Assembly (NCBI GenBank): GCA_023476565.1
Contig: JAMCVZ010000002.1
Coordinates: 1-45,680, forward strand
Source of the DNA: Nitrospirota bacterium
Lineage (GTDB): Bacteria > Nitrospirota > Thermodesulfovibrionia > Thermodesulfovibrionales > Dissulfurispiraceae
Length of the DNA stretch: 45,680 bases
Direction: 5' to 3'
Shown here piece after piece: positions 1 through 8,207 of this stretch; position 1 is the first letter of the stretch; every line of letters starts with the position of its first letter. The notes below the pieces were generated by a model. The model was not told the DNA's origin, ran no database searches, and worked only from the letters and a program-made list of their open reading frames with translations. A program made the position numbers and the translations under genes.

Positions 1-50
1 TGATATAATTATTATACCTTTTTTATACCTAATGTCAAATGTTTTGAATT

Positions 51-335
51 TTAATGGAAGTCGTAAAATGACTGAAAGATCATGTTAATCAACTCGAATG
101 TGAAGAGTGTGCTGACTCCATTCAAAGGTCCCTCAACCGACATTCTCCTCAAACCATACACCTCCTCAAAGCGATTTGAACCTATAGCAGAACAGACCGG
201 CGGATATCTACTTTTGTACTTGAGGGCAGCGTGCACGTCACCTGATCGAATTTCGACTGTCTTTTGTCCATTTCGCCTCGCGGGGTCAACATAGGTTGTC
301 TTGAAATACTCCCTTCCCTCATCTGCCAGACTCAT
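51..335 (-). CDS. conserved-looking hypothetical protein
   Basis: A protein of about 94 residues with no function I can name. It looks genuinely coding: it has balanced composition and a mix of charged and aromatic residues, with segments such as VEIRSGDVH, YPPVCSAIGSNRFEE and LRRMSVEGP that read like a compact globular domain. The chosen start is the ATG at 335, 14 nt after the stop of the upstream synthetase gene on the same strand. A TTG at 353 overlapping that stop is an alternative and would add six residues. It is probably co-transcribed with the PatZ-like gene. No signal peptide or membrane segment is visible. Confidence 0.6.
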   Translation of the reverse strand: MSLADEGREYFKTTYVDPARRNGQKTVEIRSGDVHAALKYKSRYPPVCSAIGSNRFEEVYGLRRMSVEGPLNGVSTLFTFELINMIFQSFYDFH

Positions 336-349
336 TATCGAAGAGATGC

Positions 350-3058
350 TCAAGCCCGCCCCGCCTCAATGAGCGAGAGCTCCCTTTCCACCTTCACCAT
401 ATCCTCATCAGCATAGACCTGTGTAAACCCGCTCGTGCGCGCGAGATGCAGCATCCTTGCATTGTTTCTCAGTATCTCCATCCAGAGCGTTTTTATGCCT
501 ATTCCCTCCGCGATCCTGATACAATAATCCAGGAGCATGGTGCCGATGCCGTGGCCCTGCCACTCATCTGCGACCAGGATCGCCAGTTCGGCGGTCTCGA
601 TGTCCGGCTGCCTGATTACCCTTACATCCGCAATGATCCTGTCCTGCCCTGAACCCTCCCCGAGGACCGCGATAAACGCCAGCTCCCTGTCGTAATCTAT
701 CTGGCAATACCGCACCAGCCTCTCATGCGGCATATCGGTAAGAACCTGGCCGAATCTGAATTTGATGGTCTCATCAGACAGGCCCTTGAAAAGATCGTAG
801 ATGAGCGGTTCGTCTTCCGGGCGGATGGGCCTCACTACGGCATCCATTCCGTCCACAGCGATTTCCCTTACATACTTGAACGGATAGGGGCAGATAGAAA
901 GATGGGACGGGCAGAGCTCCTCCCTGGTGCTCTCAAAGGTCTGCACCATGCCCCTGTCGAGCACAATACCCGCATCCAGGGCAAACCCCTCTTTTTCAGT
1001 AACCAGGAAGGGGTTGATATCGATCTCCCTGATGCAGGAGAAATCGCTTATCAACTGGGAGAACCTCACCAGCATCTCCTCCAGCAGCCTCAGGGTGTTT
1101 GCATAGGATTTCCGGGAATGGAGGTACTTATAAATCCTAGTCTCTTCCATCATGCGCCGCGCCAGCGTCTGGTTGAGCGGCGGCAATCCTACTGCATAAT
1201 CTCCAAGGGCCTCGAGGAGCTCCCCTCCGGCGCCGAAGACGATCACCGACCCGAAAGTAGGATCTTTCTTTGCTCCGATAGCCAGCTCCAGGCCGTGCTT
1301 TACGATCATCGGCTGTATCAGGACATGCGCTTCGGGGTCTCCGTGTGAAACGGCTATTTCCTTAAGTCTCCTGAAGGCCCCCCTGACCGCATCCTGACCG
1401 CTGATATTGAGGAGCACTCCCCCTGCCCTTAATTTATGAAAAATCTTTTGCGAATCGATCTTCAGGGCCACCGGATAACCAATCTCACCGGACATGCGCA
1501 CGGCTTCATCCTCGCTCCGGGTTTTGCGTGTTGTGATGACCGGAATGCCGTAGGCCTGGAGCATCTCTTTGACTTCGTTCAGATTCAGCACCAGCCTGCC
1601 TTCTTCCGCAGCCTTTGTGCATATCTCCCATGCACTCCTCATGTCGGGTGCGAAGTCTTTAAGAATAGCCTCCGGGGTCTCCCGCAGGAGTTGCAAATTG
1701 TAATCATAACTATGCAGGTAGAGGAAACTCCTCACCGCCTGCTCCGGCGTAACGAATGTAGGTATTCCCTTTTCATTTAAGAAATCCCTGGCTGACACTA
1801 CCTGTCCGCCGCCCATCCAGACGGTAAATACCGGAACAAGGGAATTGCTCTTTGCTGCGGAGACCACTGCTTCGGCGGTCTCTCCGGGCCGCGTGCCGAA
1901 AAAGGGGATATGCATGACAAGGAGCCCGTCCACACCCTTGTCCTGTAAGCAAGTCCTGGCGGCTATTTCATAATCGGCAGGGGAGGCATTGGTAAGAAGA
2001 TTGACCGGGTTCTGTATCTGTCTTATCGAAGGGAAGCGTTGACGAAGACTTGCCAGGGTCTCCTGCCCCAAGCTTGCCAGCTCACCATCCAGTTTCAGGA
2101 GGGCATCGACCGCCAGTATGGAAGGGGCGCCCGCATTGGTGACAATGGCAAGCCGCTTGCCTCTGGGGCGCCTTTGTTTGGCAAGGGTTTCGGCCATGTA
2201 AAAGAGATCGAGTATTTCATCTATCCTGACCGCGCCGGCCCTCTTGAAAGCCGCATCATAAACTTTGTCCTCGCCGGCGAGGAATCCGGAATGGGTAAGC
2301 GCCACCCGCGCCGAGATATCGAATTTGCCCGATTTTACCACGACTATGGGCTTGCTGCTCGCAAAGCTGCGGACCGCGGTTACGAACTTTCTCCCCCGCT
2401 TGATGTGCTCAATATAGAGAATTATGGCCTTTGTCTCAGGATCGACACCGAGGTAATCGATGAGATCTGAAAACCCGAGATCAAGCTTCGCTCCTAATGA
2501 AACTATGTAGCTGAACCCGACATTCTTTTCTATGGCCCTGTCCAGAAGGGCTGTAGAGAGCGTAGCGCTCTTTGAGATGAAAGCGATGCTGCCTGGTGCG
2601 GGCATTTCCGGAAAGAGGCTGGCATTGAGGTTCGCTCCGGGCCTTATAAAGCCCGCGGAATTCGGCCCGAGGACCCTGAACCCGTACTTTGACGAAAGCT
2701 GCCTGATCCGGTCCTCCAGGAGCTGATAGTCCTTTACGCGGTTCTCGAAATCAGGGTAGAGGATAGTTACCCCTTTAACGCGCTTGTGCCCGCACTCCTC
2801 AAGCGCAGCAACCATGTGTTCGCCGGGCACAGCCAGTATGGCCAGCTCAATATCATGCGGAATGGCGGATATGCTCCTGAACGCCTCTACCCCCTGAATG
2901 GCTTCGGCTGAAGGGTGGACAGGGTGCACGACGCCCCTGAAGCCCTTGCCGATCATGTTCCTGAATATAAAATACCCTATGGAATTGGGGTCTTCGCTGG
3001 CGCCTATGACGGCTATTCTCCGGGGATTGAAAAACGCCCCGATGTTTTTAATCGGCAT
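350..3058 (-). CDS. ADP-forming acyl-CoA synthetase fused to GNAT acetyltransferase (PatZ/Pat-like)
   Basis: A 902-residue cytoplasmic protein. Domains in order are a CoA-binding Rossmann domain (about 5-130), a succinyl-CoA-ligase-like flavodoxin domain (about 150-460), an ATP-grasp domain (about 480-700) and a C-terminal GNAT domain (about 735-895) with the acetyl-CoA loop QGHGIG. This is the architecture of Pat/PatZ protein lysine acetyltransferases, which acetylate and silence acetyl-CoA synthetase. In those enzymes, as I recall, the synthetase part has lost its phospho-histidine. Here a His (residue 256, in ALTHSGFLAG) stands where active ADP-forming acetyl-CoA synthetases carry theirs, so the synthetase half may still work. 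This protein may therefore make acyl-CoA with ATP as well as, or instead of, acetylating proteins. The length is close to E. coli PatZ. Confidence 0.85.
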   Translation of the reverse strand: MPIKNIGAFFNPRRIAVIGASEDPNSIGYFIFRNMIGKGFRGVVHPVHPSAEAIQGVEAFRSISAIPHDIELAILAVPGEHMVAALEECGHKRVKGVTILYPDFENRVKDYQLLEDRIRQLSSKYGFRVLGPNSAGFIRPGANLNASLFPEMPAPGSIAFISKSATLSTALLDRAIEKNVGFSYIVSLGAKLDLGFSDLIDYLGVDPETKAIILYIEHIKRGRKFVTAVRSFASSKPIVVVKSGKFDISARVALTHSGFLAGEDKVYDAAFKRAGAVRIDEILDLFYMAETLAKQRRPRGKRLAIVTNAGAPSILAVDALLKLDGELASLGQETLASLRQRFPSIRQIQNPVNLLTNASPADYEIAARTCLQDKGVDGLLVMHIPFFGTRPGETAEAVVSAAKSNSLVPVFTVWMGGGQVVSARDFLNEKGIPTFVTPEQAVRSFLYLHSYDYNLQLLRETPEAILKDFAPDMRSAWEICTKAAEEGRLVLNLNEVKEMLQAYGIPVITTRKTRSEDEAVRMSGEIGYPVALKIDSQKIFHKLRAGGVLLNISGQDAVRGAFRRLKEIAVSHGDPEAHVLIQPMIVKHGLELAIGAKKDPTFGSVIVFGAGGELLEALGDYAVGLPPLNQTLARRMMEETRIYKYLHSRKSYANTLRLLEEMLVRFSQLISDFSCIREIDINPFLVTEKEGFALDAGIVLDRGMVQTFESTREELCPSHLSICPYPFKYVREIAVDGMDAVVRPIRPEDEPLIYDLFKGLSDETIKFRFGQVLTDMPHERLVRYCQIDYDRELAFIAVLGEGSGQDRIIADVRVIRQPDIETAELAILVADEWQGHGIGTMLLDYCIRIAEGIGIKTLWMEILRNNARMLHLARTSGFTQVYADEDMVKVERELSLIEAGRA

Positions 3059-3144
3059 GACGGCCCCCTCAAGAAATTGATGATTGCAGTTTTATGATTG
3101 AATTTGAACTTCAATGCTTTTCGTAAGCGATGAAATCTCTCTCT

Positions 3145-3681
3145 TTAAATTGTAGCAGAGGTGAGGATTTTAAAAAACTCGGCCAGCATATCGCTTCTGA
3201 GGTCCATGACTTCCTCGAAGCGTTTGACAAACGCCCGGTACGGCTTTGCAGGGCCTTCTTCTATATGTTTAAGCAGGGCATTGCAGAAGTGCCAGTTGCA
3301 CCGGAAAGGTCTTACTGACCGCTCTATGGTGCAGCCGCGCCCGGATATGAACTGGCAGGGGTCGGTATCAAGCACGCCCTCTTTGTAGCGCGGCGGCCCG
3401 GCGCCGAGACTGAATATATATATCAGGTCCTCGTAATCATAATAGCCGTGCTTGTTGATGCAGCATACGTTCTCGCAGTACGGGCATACTACTGCCGTAT
3501 TCCGCTGGAAGAACATATCGACTTCATCAATGCCGTACTTTACTATCCGCGCCTTATCTTTAACCGGAGCGAGGTCCTCCCGGTGCTCCTCGAAGAACCG
3601 CCCCATAAGGCATATGGCCGCATTCCACCTCTCCCTGTCGTGCCATGAGAGATCGTAATTCAGCAAATTTAACAGCATCAT
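3145..3681 (-). CDS. YkgJ-type cysteine-cluster protein
   Basis: A 178-residue protein with a CPYCENVCC cluster (about residues 70-78) followed by more spaced cysteines, including GRGCTIERSVRPFRC and HFC. This pattern is typical of the YkgJ/UPF0153 zinc- or iron-binding family, whose reaction is unknown. The start is ATG 3681, directly followed by a second ATG at 3678. It lies 86 nt upstream of the PatZ-like gene on the same strand and diverges from the small zinc-ribbon gene starting at 3742. A second cysteine-cluster gene lies just beyond that on the plus strand, so three Cys-rich genes cluster here. No membrane segment is visible. Confidence 0.7.
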   Translation of the reverse strand: MMLLNLLNYDLSWHDRERWNAAICLMGRFFEEHREDLAPVKDKARIVKYGIDEVDMFFQRNTAVVCPYCENVCCINKHGYYDYEDLIYIFSLGAGPPRYKEGVLDTDPCQFISGRGCTIERSVRPFRCNWHFCNALLKHIEEGPAKPYRAFVKRFEEVMDLRSDMLAEFFKILTSATI

Positions 3682-3741
3682 GTAAGTATGTTATATTAAA
3701 GCATTCTGTTTCGCCAATATCCTGAAGAACGGGACCTGCTC

Positions 3742-3909
3742 ATGAAATGCAAGGTTTGTAAGGGAGAGATCAAGCTGATCGTCGGTTGAAAGTCGGTAAC
3801 GCTGTGCTGCAAGGAATGCGGCAGGAATTTCAGGCTTTCCGATTACCTCGACGACATCGATAACGATATGTGGAACCAGATATCGCAAAGGCCCAGTAAT
3901 CGCGTGTAA
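3742..3909 (+). CDS. small dual-CxxC zinc-ribbon protein with in-frame UGA (possible selenoprotein)
   Basis: A 55-codon frame from ATG 3742 to TAA 3907-3909, interrupted by one TGA at 3787-3789 (codon 16). Codons 1-15 read MKCKVCKGEIKLIVG. After the TGA come KSVTLCCKECGRNF and an acidic helix, RLSDYLDDIDNDMW. Two CxxC pairs (C3/C6 and C23/C26) bracket the TGA exactly as in one zinc ribbon, so both halves clearly belong to one gene. UGA could be read as selenocysteine, could be a nonsense mutation (for example Gly GGA to TGA), or could be a sequencing error. I recall a family of small dual-CxxC proteins with selenocysteine members, but cannot align it here. No selenocysteine genes are in the window. 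The ribosome-binding site is weak. Confidence 0.6.
3805..3823 (+). other. hairpin just downstream of the in-frame UGA (SECIS-like position)
   Basis: TGCTGC and GCGGCA can form a six-pair stem (one G-U) closing a seven-base loop, AAGGAAT. It begins 15 nt after the TGA at 3787-3789, inside the coding sequence, where bacterial SECIS elements lie. It lacks a convincing match to the E. coli loop and bulged U, and it overlaps the second CxxC codons, so chance complementarity is quite possible. Confidence 0.2.
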
Positions 3910-3938
3910 TCAGCCCTCTATGCAGGGCGGGAGAAAAG

Positions 3939-4547
3939 ATGGACAGGCATTTACAAAGGATAGGGGAGATATTCAGGGCGATTGACAGCATGTACACTGC
4001 TGCCCTGAATCATTACAGCTTCAGTTGCGAAGGGTGTTCCGATAATTGCTGCGTGACAAGATTCCAACACCATACGATCATAGAGGAATTATATCTTGCC
4101 GAAGGCGTCAAGAGACTTGATGAGGATAAAAAGAAAGCCGTTGCAGGCCGTGCAGAGGAAGTGGTGAAAATCCATAATTCATCCCCTGACGATATGCGGG
4201 TGATGTGCCCGCTTAATGAGGATGGATTGTGTATTCTCTATGAACACCGCCCCATGATATGCAGAATCCACGGCGTGCCGTACGAACTGCATAAAAGGGA
4301 CATGTCCATCGAATACGGCGTCGGGTGCCACCGGTTCATGGCCGAGAAGGTGACTGAGGGATTGAAATATTTCCCTCTGAACAGGACCATGTTCTACATT
4401 GAGCTGGCGAAGCTTGAAAAAGAGGTCAGGGGGCATCTGAATTTTACGGGAGCCTACGGCAAGACCACCGCTGAGATGGTTCTGAGTATCTTGAGGAAAG
4501 ATCAAGGTACGCTTGAAAGAGCTTGCCGTAAAGGGCGAATAATTTAA
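3939..4547 (+). CDS. YkgJ-like cysteine-cluster protein
   Basis: A 202-residue protein with the cluster CEGCSDNCC near residue 30, then CPLNEDGLCILYEHRPMIC and a further Cys in GVGCHRF. The layout (CxxCxxxCC, then Cys residues around a YEHRPxxCRxHG motif) is that of YkgJ/UPF0153-type metal-binding proteins of unknown function. It starts 29 nt after the small zinc-ribbon gene and probably shares its transcript. Its TAA at 4545-4547 is in the same frame as the next gene, so no in-frame start exists for that gene before 4578. The function is not known; a role in metal handling or Fe-S protein maturation would be a guess. Confidence 0.7.
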   Translation: MDRHLQRIGEIFRAIDSMYTAALNHYSFSCEGCSDNCCVTRFQHHTIIEELYLAEGVKRLDEDKKKAVAGRAEEVVKIHNSSPDDMRVMCPLNEDGLCILYEHRPMICRIHGVPYELHKRDMSIEYGVGCHRFMAEKVTEGLKYFPLNRTMFYIELAKLEKEVRGHLNFTGAYGKTTAEMVLSILRKDQGTLERACRKGRII

Positions 4548-4577
4548 AGTGAAGCGCTATGCTTTCAGGAGGCGGCC

Positions 4578-5099
4578 ATTTCCCATATCATAATCGACGG
4601 GTATAATGTCATCGGAATACACCACCGGGACATGGAAAAAACGCGGGACGAATTTACAAGCCTCCTGGTGAGCTATAAAAAGATAAAGGCCCACGATATA
4701 ACCGTTGTCTTTGACGGCCACAAAAACGGCACGGGAACGGAGAATACAGAGGTGCGCGGCGGGATAAAGGTCATCTACTCACGTCTCGGGGAATGCGCCG
4801 ACGAGGTCATCAAGAGGATCATTTCAAAAGAAAGAAGGGAATGGATCGTGGTGAGCTCGGACAGGCATATCGTCAACCATGCATGGGCCGTAAGCTCGAT
4901 CCCGGTCCCATCCGGCAGATTTTTTGAAGCCGTTTCAAAGCAGGTACGGACAGGGGCGCATCCGGAAAACCCTGAACCGGCAGGAGAAGACGATAAAGAT
5001 GCTTGTGATGCCGATGCTTTCAAAAGCCACCGGAAAGGGACCCCCCGCCAGCTCTCCAAAAAAGAGCGGGCCGTCAGAAAGGCTTTGAGCAAGCTTTAA
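4578..5099 (+). CDS. yacP: YacP/NYN-domain ribonuclease-like protein, probable AUU start
   Basis: The conserved YacP/NYN (PIN-like nuclease) opening, IIIDGYNVIG, is encoded from 4587, upstream of the first ATG in frame (4632). Between the preceding stop (4545) and 4632 there is no ATG, GTG or TTG in frame. A strong AGGAGG at 4567-4572 sits 5 nt before ATT at 4578, so an AUU start is the best reading and gives about 173 residues. Acidic residues in VVFDGH and the SSDRH motif fit the metal-dependent nuclease fold. The last 50 residues are charged and probably flexible. YacP relatives act in RNA turnover or maturation. Starting at 4632 would delete the first catalytic Asp. Confidence 0.75.
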   Translation: MSHIIIDGYNVIGIHHRDMEKTRDEFTSLLVSYKKIKAHDITVVFDGHKNGTGTENTEVRGGIKVIYSRLGECADEVIKRIISKERREWIVVSSDRHIVNHAWAVSSIPVPSGRFFEAVSKQVRTGAHPENPEPAGEDDKDACDADAFKSHRKGTPRQLSKKERAVRKALSKL

Positions 5100-5190
5100 G
5101 CATTAAATTTTTATTTATCAATTGGGTATGTATATTTTTCTATAAATTCTTTATAATTTAAGGAGTAACAATTCGTAAAGATGAGCCGTT

Positions 5191-5280
5191 ATGGAAGTTA
5201 TTACCGCTGAGGCTGAAGATTTTATGGATTTTATTATCAATGATTATAAGGAGCGGACTGCACTTGAGAAAAGAGTTTAA
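5191..5280 (+). CDS. very small ORF, possibly the front half of a frameshifted peptide
   Basis: A 29-codon frame from ATG 5191 beginning MEVITAEAEDFMDF, in the 216-nt gap between the NYN gene and the PAP2 gene. After its TAA, another frame continues with RLIKHLTFLESENTV and ends in the PAP2 start region, so the two may be halves of one broken short helical protein. There is an AAGGAG at 5159-5164 but it is far from this ATG. The rest of the gap is AT-rich. I see no family match and regard this as uncertain. Confidence 0.25.
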   Translation: MEVITAEAEDFMDFIINDYKERTALEKRV

Positions 5281-5315
5281 AGTCAGGCTCATCAAGCATT
5301 TAACTTTCCTGGAAA

Positions 5316-6221
5316 GTGAAAATACTGTTTAGACCCGCAGACACTCTTACCATCGCCTTCAGCCTTTTTCTTTTTGCCCTCACCCTGTTTTTTTCAGGAA
5401 AGATCCCGCACGCGGGCATGCTTCTGCTCATCTATGCGTCAGTGGTCCTCTTCCAGTCGATGCTTGTTCCTTTAAGCAGGATGAACTCCTTCCTCAGCCT
5501 GACGCGCGACATCATCTTTCCGGTTATCAGTGTCCTCGTGATCTTCGACAGCCTCGGACCGGTCGTACACAGCGTAAATCCGCAGGATATGGACTATCTC
5601 CTCATAAGGCTTGATTACCTGATCTTCGGGGGTTACCCCACCATCTTTATGGAAAAGGTGATGCACCCGCTGCTGACTGATATCCTGCAACTCGCGTATT
5701 CAACCTACTACTTTCTGCCTGTCGCCCTGGGGATCGTTTTAAAGTTCGGCGATAAAAAGGCGGATTTTGAAAAAGCGCTGTTCCTTATACTCCTCTGCTT
5801 TTATCTCTCCTATGTCGGATACATCCTTGTGCCCGCCCTCGGTCCGAGGTACGCGATGGAGCATCTCCAGGAAAAAGAGCTGGGGGGCTTCCTGGTGTCA
5901 AAACCGGTGCAGGACCTGCTGAACCTGCTCGAAGGCGTCAAAAGGGACGCATTTCCGAGCGGGCATACGGGCATTGCCCTTACGGTGCTGTTTCTATCTT
6001 ACCGGTACGCCCGAAATCTTTTCCGGTGGATAGCGATACCGGTGCTCTTATTGATTGTCGCAACCGTTTATTGCAGGTACCATTATGCTGTCGATGTCAT
6101 CGGAGGGGTTCTTCTGACAGTTGTAACAATAGCTTCGGGTGAGTTATATTATAAGTTCCGGGAGAGAAAAAATGGACATCCCTTATTCCAGGGCAAAGGA
6201 TGGTATAATTATCGAAGTTAA
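5316..6221 (+). CDS. PAP2-family membrane phosphatase
   Basis: A 301-residue integral membrane protein with about six hydrophobic segments, of the PAP2 lipid phosphatase/inositolphosphotransferase type. The second and third PAP2 motifs are visible: FPSGHTG (about residue 215) and CRYHYAVDVIGG (about 248-259), which supply the catalytic His-Ser and His-Asp residues. The first motif is weak (GPRYAME). The substrate is not predictable; lipid phosphates such as undecaprenyl or phosphatidyl compounds are usual. It starts at GTG 5316 and overlaps the next gene by about 50 nt, suggesting translational coupling at the head of a long plus-strand cluster. Confidence 0.8.
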   Translation: MKILFRPADTLTIAFSLFLFALTLFFSGKIPHAGMLLLIYASVVLFQSMLVPLSRMNSFLSLTRDIIFPVISVLVIFDSLGPVVHSVNPQDMDYLLIRLDYLIFGGYPTIFMEKVMHPLLTDILQLAYSTYYFLPVALGIVLKFGDKKADFEKALFLILLCFYLSYVGYILVPALGPRYAMEHLQEKELGGFLVSKPVQDLLNLLEGVKRDAFPSGHTGIALTVLFLSYRYARNLFRWIAIPVLLLIVATVYCRYHYAVDVIGGVLLTVVTIASGELYYKFRERKNGHPLFQGKGWYNYRS

Positions 6222-6435
6222 AGTCATCCCCCGCTCATCGAAAAGAGAGATCGCCGGAGTTGTTGATAATATTGTAAAAGTCAAGCTCACGGCGCCCCCG
6301 GTGGAAGGCGCCGCCAATGAACAGCTTATAGAGCTCCTGGCTGAAAAGTTCGGCGTAAAGAAGAGCAGCGTCGTTATCATAAAAGGCGGGTCGTCCAAAT
6401 TGAAAACCATAAAAATCACAGGAGTTGAACTTTGA
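6172..6435 (+). CDS. yggU: DUF167/YggU family protein
   Basis: An 87-residue protein of the YggU/UPF0235 family (structure known, function unknown). Family hallmarks are visible: VKVIPRSSKREI, VKVKLTAPPVEGAANEQ and the glycine-rich VIIKGGSSKLKTIKI. The start is ATG 6172, preceded by GGGAGAG. An upstream start at 6139 would lie deeper inside the PAP2 gene and adds a non-conserved tail. It overlaps PAP2 at its front and YicC at its end. In many bacteria it sits beside wall or growth genes, but no mechanism is established. Confidence 0.85.
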   Translation: MDIPYSRAKDGIIIEVKVIPRSSKREIAGVVDNIVKVKLTAPPVEGAANEQLIELLAEKFGVKKSSVVIIKGGSSKLKTIKITGVEL

Positions 6436-7280
6436 TACAGAGCATGACAGGGTATGGGGCATCAGAGGTGGACGGACTCAAGGTCGAAGTGCGTTCTTTG
6501 AACCATAAGTATATTGATATTTCGGTCAGGATGCCGTCCGTACTGATGGAGCACGAAATACCCATCAGGAATATAGTTAAAGAAAAGTTTGCACGGGGGA
6601 AATTGGATGTCACCGTGTCCCTGTCCGAAAAGCGGCAGTTGAAAGTCCGTGTAAACAAGGAGCTCGCTCAAGGGATTTACGATACGCTCGCGGACCTCCA
6701 GAAGGAACTGTCCCTGCCCGGCTCGCTGGACATCGACTTTTTCTCGCAGTACCGGGAGCTTATAATGACCGAAGAGCCGGAATACAGCGCCGAGGCCCTA
6801 TACAACGCCCTCAGGGACGCCGTCTCCCGCGTTGAGACGATGAGGAAGAGCGAGGGGGAAATCCTCATGAAAGAGCTGAAGCTCCACGCCGCAAAGCTGG
6901 AGGAGCTGCGTGCAGAGGTAGAGCGCTTGTCAAAAGGCATGGCCCAGCAGTATAAAGAGGCGCTTTCCCGGAAAGTGGCCGAACTTATCTCGGATGCCCT
7001 TTTTGACGAGACCCGGCTTGCGCAGGAAGTGGCGCTGCTGGCCCAGAGAAGCGATATCACTGAAGAGCTGGCAAGACTCGGAAGCCACATTCAGCAGCTC
7101 TATTCCTTCCTGTCGGACGGTAATGCTATCGGGAGAAAGCTCGATTTTCTTATGCAGGAGCTGCACAGAGAGGCAAACACGATAACGTCAAAAGTGGATG
7201 ATGTAAAGATTATAAACCTGGCAATCGGGATGAAGACCGAGATAGAAAAGCTCAGGGAGCAGGTCCAGAATATCCAGTAA
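6432..7280 (+). CDS. yicC: YicC family endoribonuclease
   Basis: A 282-residue protein opening MIQSMTGYG and ending with the helical domain that contains [15 protein letters not shown] and [16 protein letters not shown], the hallmark of YicC. E. coli YicC is reported to be an endoribonuclease involved in small-RNA decay. The start is TTG 6432, overlapping the previous stop as TTGA, which fits the conserved beginning of the family better than any later start. It precedes remA and gmk, a common bacterial order (yicC-remA-gmk-rpoZ-coaBC), so the whole string is probably one operon. Confidence 0.9.
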   Translation: MIQSMTGYGASEVDGLKVEVRSLNHKYIDISVRMPSVLMEHEIPIRNIVKEKFARGKLDVTVSLSEKRQLKVRVNKELAQGIYDTLADLQKELSLPGSLDIDFFSQYRELIMTEEPEYSAEALYNALRDAVSRVETMRKSEGEILMKELKLHAAKLEELRAEVERLSKGMAQQYKEALSRKVAELISDALFDETRLAQEVALLAQRSDITEELARLGSHIQQLYSFLSDGNAIGRKLDFLMQELHREANTITSKVDDVKIINLAIGMKTEIEKLREQVQNIQ

Positions 7281-7320
7281 AAACCGATTAACCGGCAGCA
7301 GGAGGTCAGCGGGAACAGCA

Positions 7321-7596
7321 ATGAAAGGATCCCTTATACACATAGGATTCGGCAATGTTATTTACGCCCCCCGGGTAGTGGCCATAGTCAACCCCGGGTC
7401 ATCTCCGATCAAGAAATTAAAGGATGAGGCCAAAGAGAACGGCAAGCTCATCGACGCTACCGAGGGGAGAAAAACCCGTTCGATAATAATAACCGACAGC
7501 GACCACGTTATCCTGTCCGCCATCCAGGTGGAAACCATAGCGCAGAGGGTTGCCGGGTTAAAAGAGAGCGGGGATCTCGCGCATGAGGCGGAATAG
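7321..7596 (+). CDS. remA: RemA/DUF370 family DNA-binding regulator
   Basis: A 91-residue RemA-like protein with a [15 protein letters not shown] front and the signature [18 protein letters not shown]. In Bacillus, RemA activates biofilm matrix genes as a ring-forming DNA-binding protein. In Gram-negative genomes the homologue usually sits between yicC and gmk with no known target. The start ATG 7321 follows a 40-nt gap with AGGAGG at 7301-7306, rather far upstream. The end overlaps gmk by 14 nt, so the two are translationally linked. Confidence 0.85.
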   Translation: MKGSLIHIGFGNVIYAPRVVAIVNPGSSPIKKLKDEAKENGKLIDATEGRKTRSIIITDSDHVILSAIQVETIAQRVAGLKESGDLAHEAE

Positions 7597-8203
7597 GGGC
7601 AACCTGTTTGTAATATCAGCCCCGTCGGGCGCCGGAAAGACCACCCTCTGCGCTATGCTCTGCGAGACGTTCCCGAATGTCAGGCACTCTGTATCGTATA
7701 CGACCAGGGCGCCGAGGCCGGGAGAAACAAACGACGTGCACTACACCTTTGTATACGCGGATGAATTCCGCACAATGATCGGCAAGGGCGAATTCATCGA
7801 GTGGGCCGAGGTGCACGGCAATTTCTACGGGACCTCGCGGAAGCGCATCGAGGAAATGATGCATGCGGGACTGGATGTTATCCTGGATATCGATGTCCAG
7901 GGCGCGAAACAGATGAGGGAAAAGGTCCCCGACAGCACATTCGTCTTTATCCTGCCCCCTTCTATGGATGTACTCAGGGAAAGGCTTACCGGCAGGATGA
8001 GCGACTCCGATGAGGTGATACGGAGAAGGCTGAAAAACGCCGGGGACGAGATCAGGGAGTATAAAAATTACAATTATGTTATAGTAAACGATACCCTTGA
8101 AGCTGCCCTGAAAGAACTCATATCGATAATCATTGCCGAAAGGGTCAAAATTTCAAAAGTAGACCGGGATTGGATAGAGAGAAACTTTTTAAAGGAGGAA
8201 TAA
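7583..8203 (+). CDS. gmk: guanylate kinase
   Basis: A 206-residue enzyme converting GMP and ATP to GDP and ADP in the cytoplasm. The P-loop APSGAGKTT lies at residues 13-21, followed by the GMP-binding [11 protein letters not shown] and the [15 protein letters not shown] segment, all typical. The length matches the family. It overlaps remA and ends 4 nt before rpoZ, whose start follows an AGGAGG. The pairing with rpoZ is the common spoT-region type of order, though no spoT is seen here. Confidence 0.95.
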   Translation: MRRNRGNLFVISAPSGAGKTTLCAMLCETFPNVRHSVSYTTRAPRPGETNDVHYTFVYADEFRTMIGKGEFIEWAEVHGNFYGTSRKRIEEMMHAGLDVILDIDVQGAKQMREKVPDSTFVFILPPSMDVLRERLTGRMSDSDEVIRRRLKNAGDEIREYKNYNYVIVNDTLEAALKELISIIIAERVKISKVDRDWIERNFLKEE

Positions 8204-8207
8204 AATC

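Noticed and set aside
82-3097. Several long plus-strand frames opposite the PatZ-like gene (for example 725-1348)
   Set aside because: They are shadows of a clearly coding minus-strand gene with recognised domains; none shows a family motif.
3691-3888. A 65-residue minus-strand frame opposite the small zinc-ribbon gene
   Set aside because: It starts at TTG without a Shine-Dalgarno sequence and the plus-strand reading contains two clean CxxC pairs.
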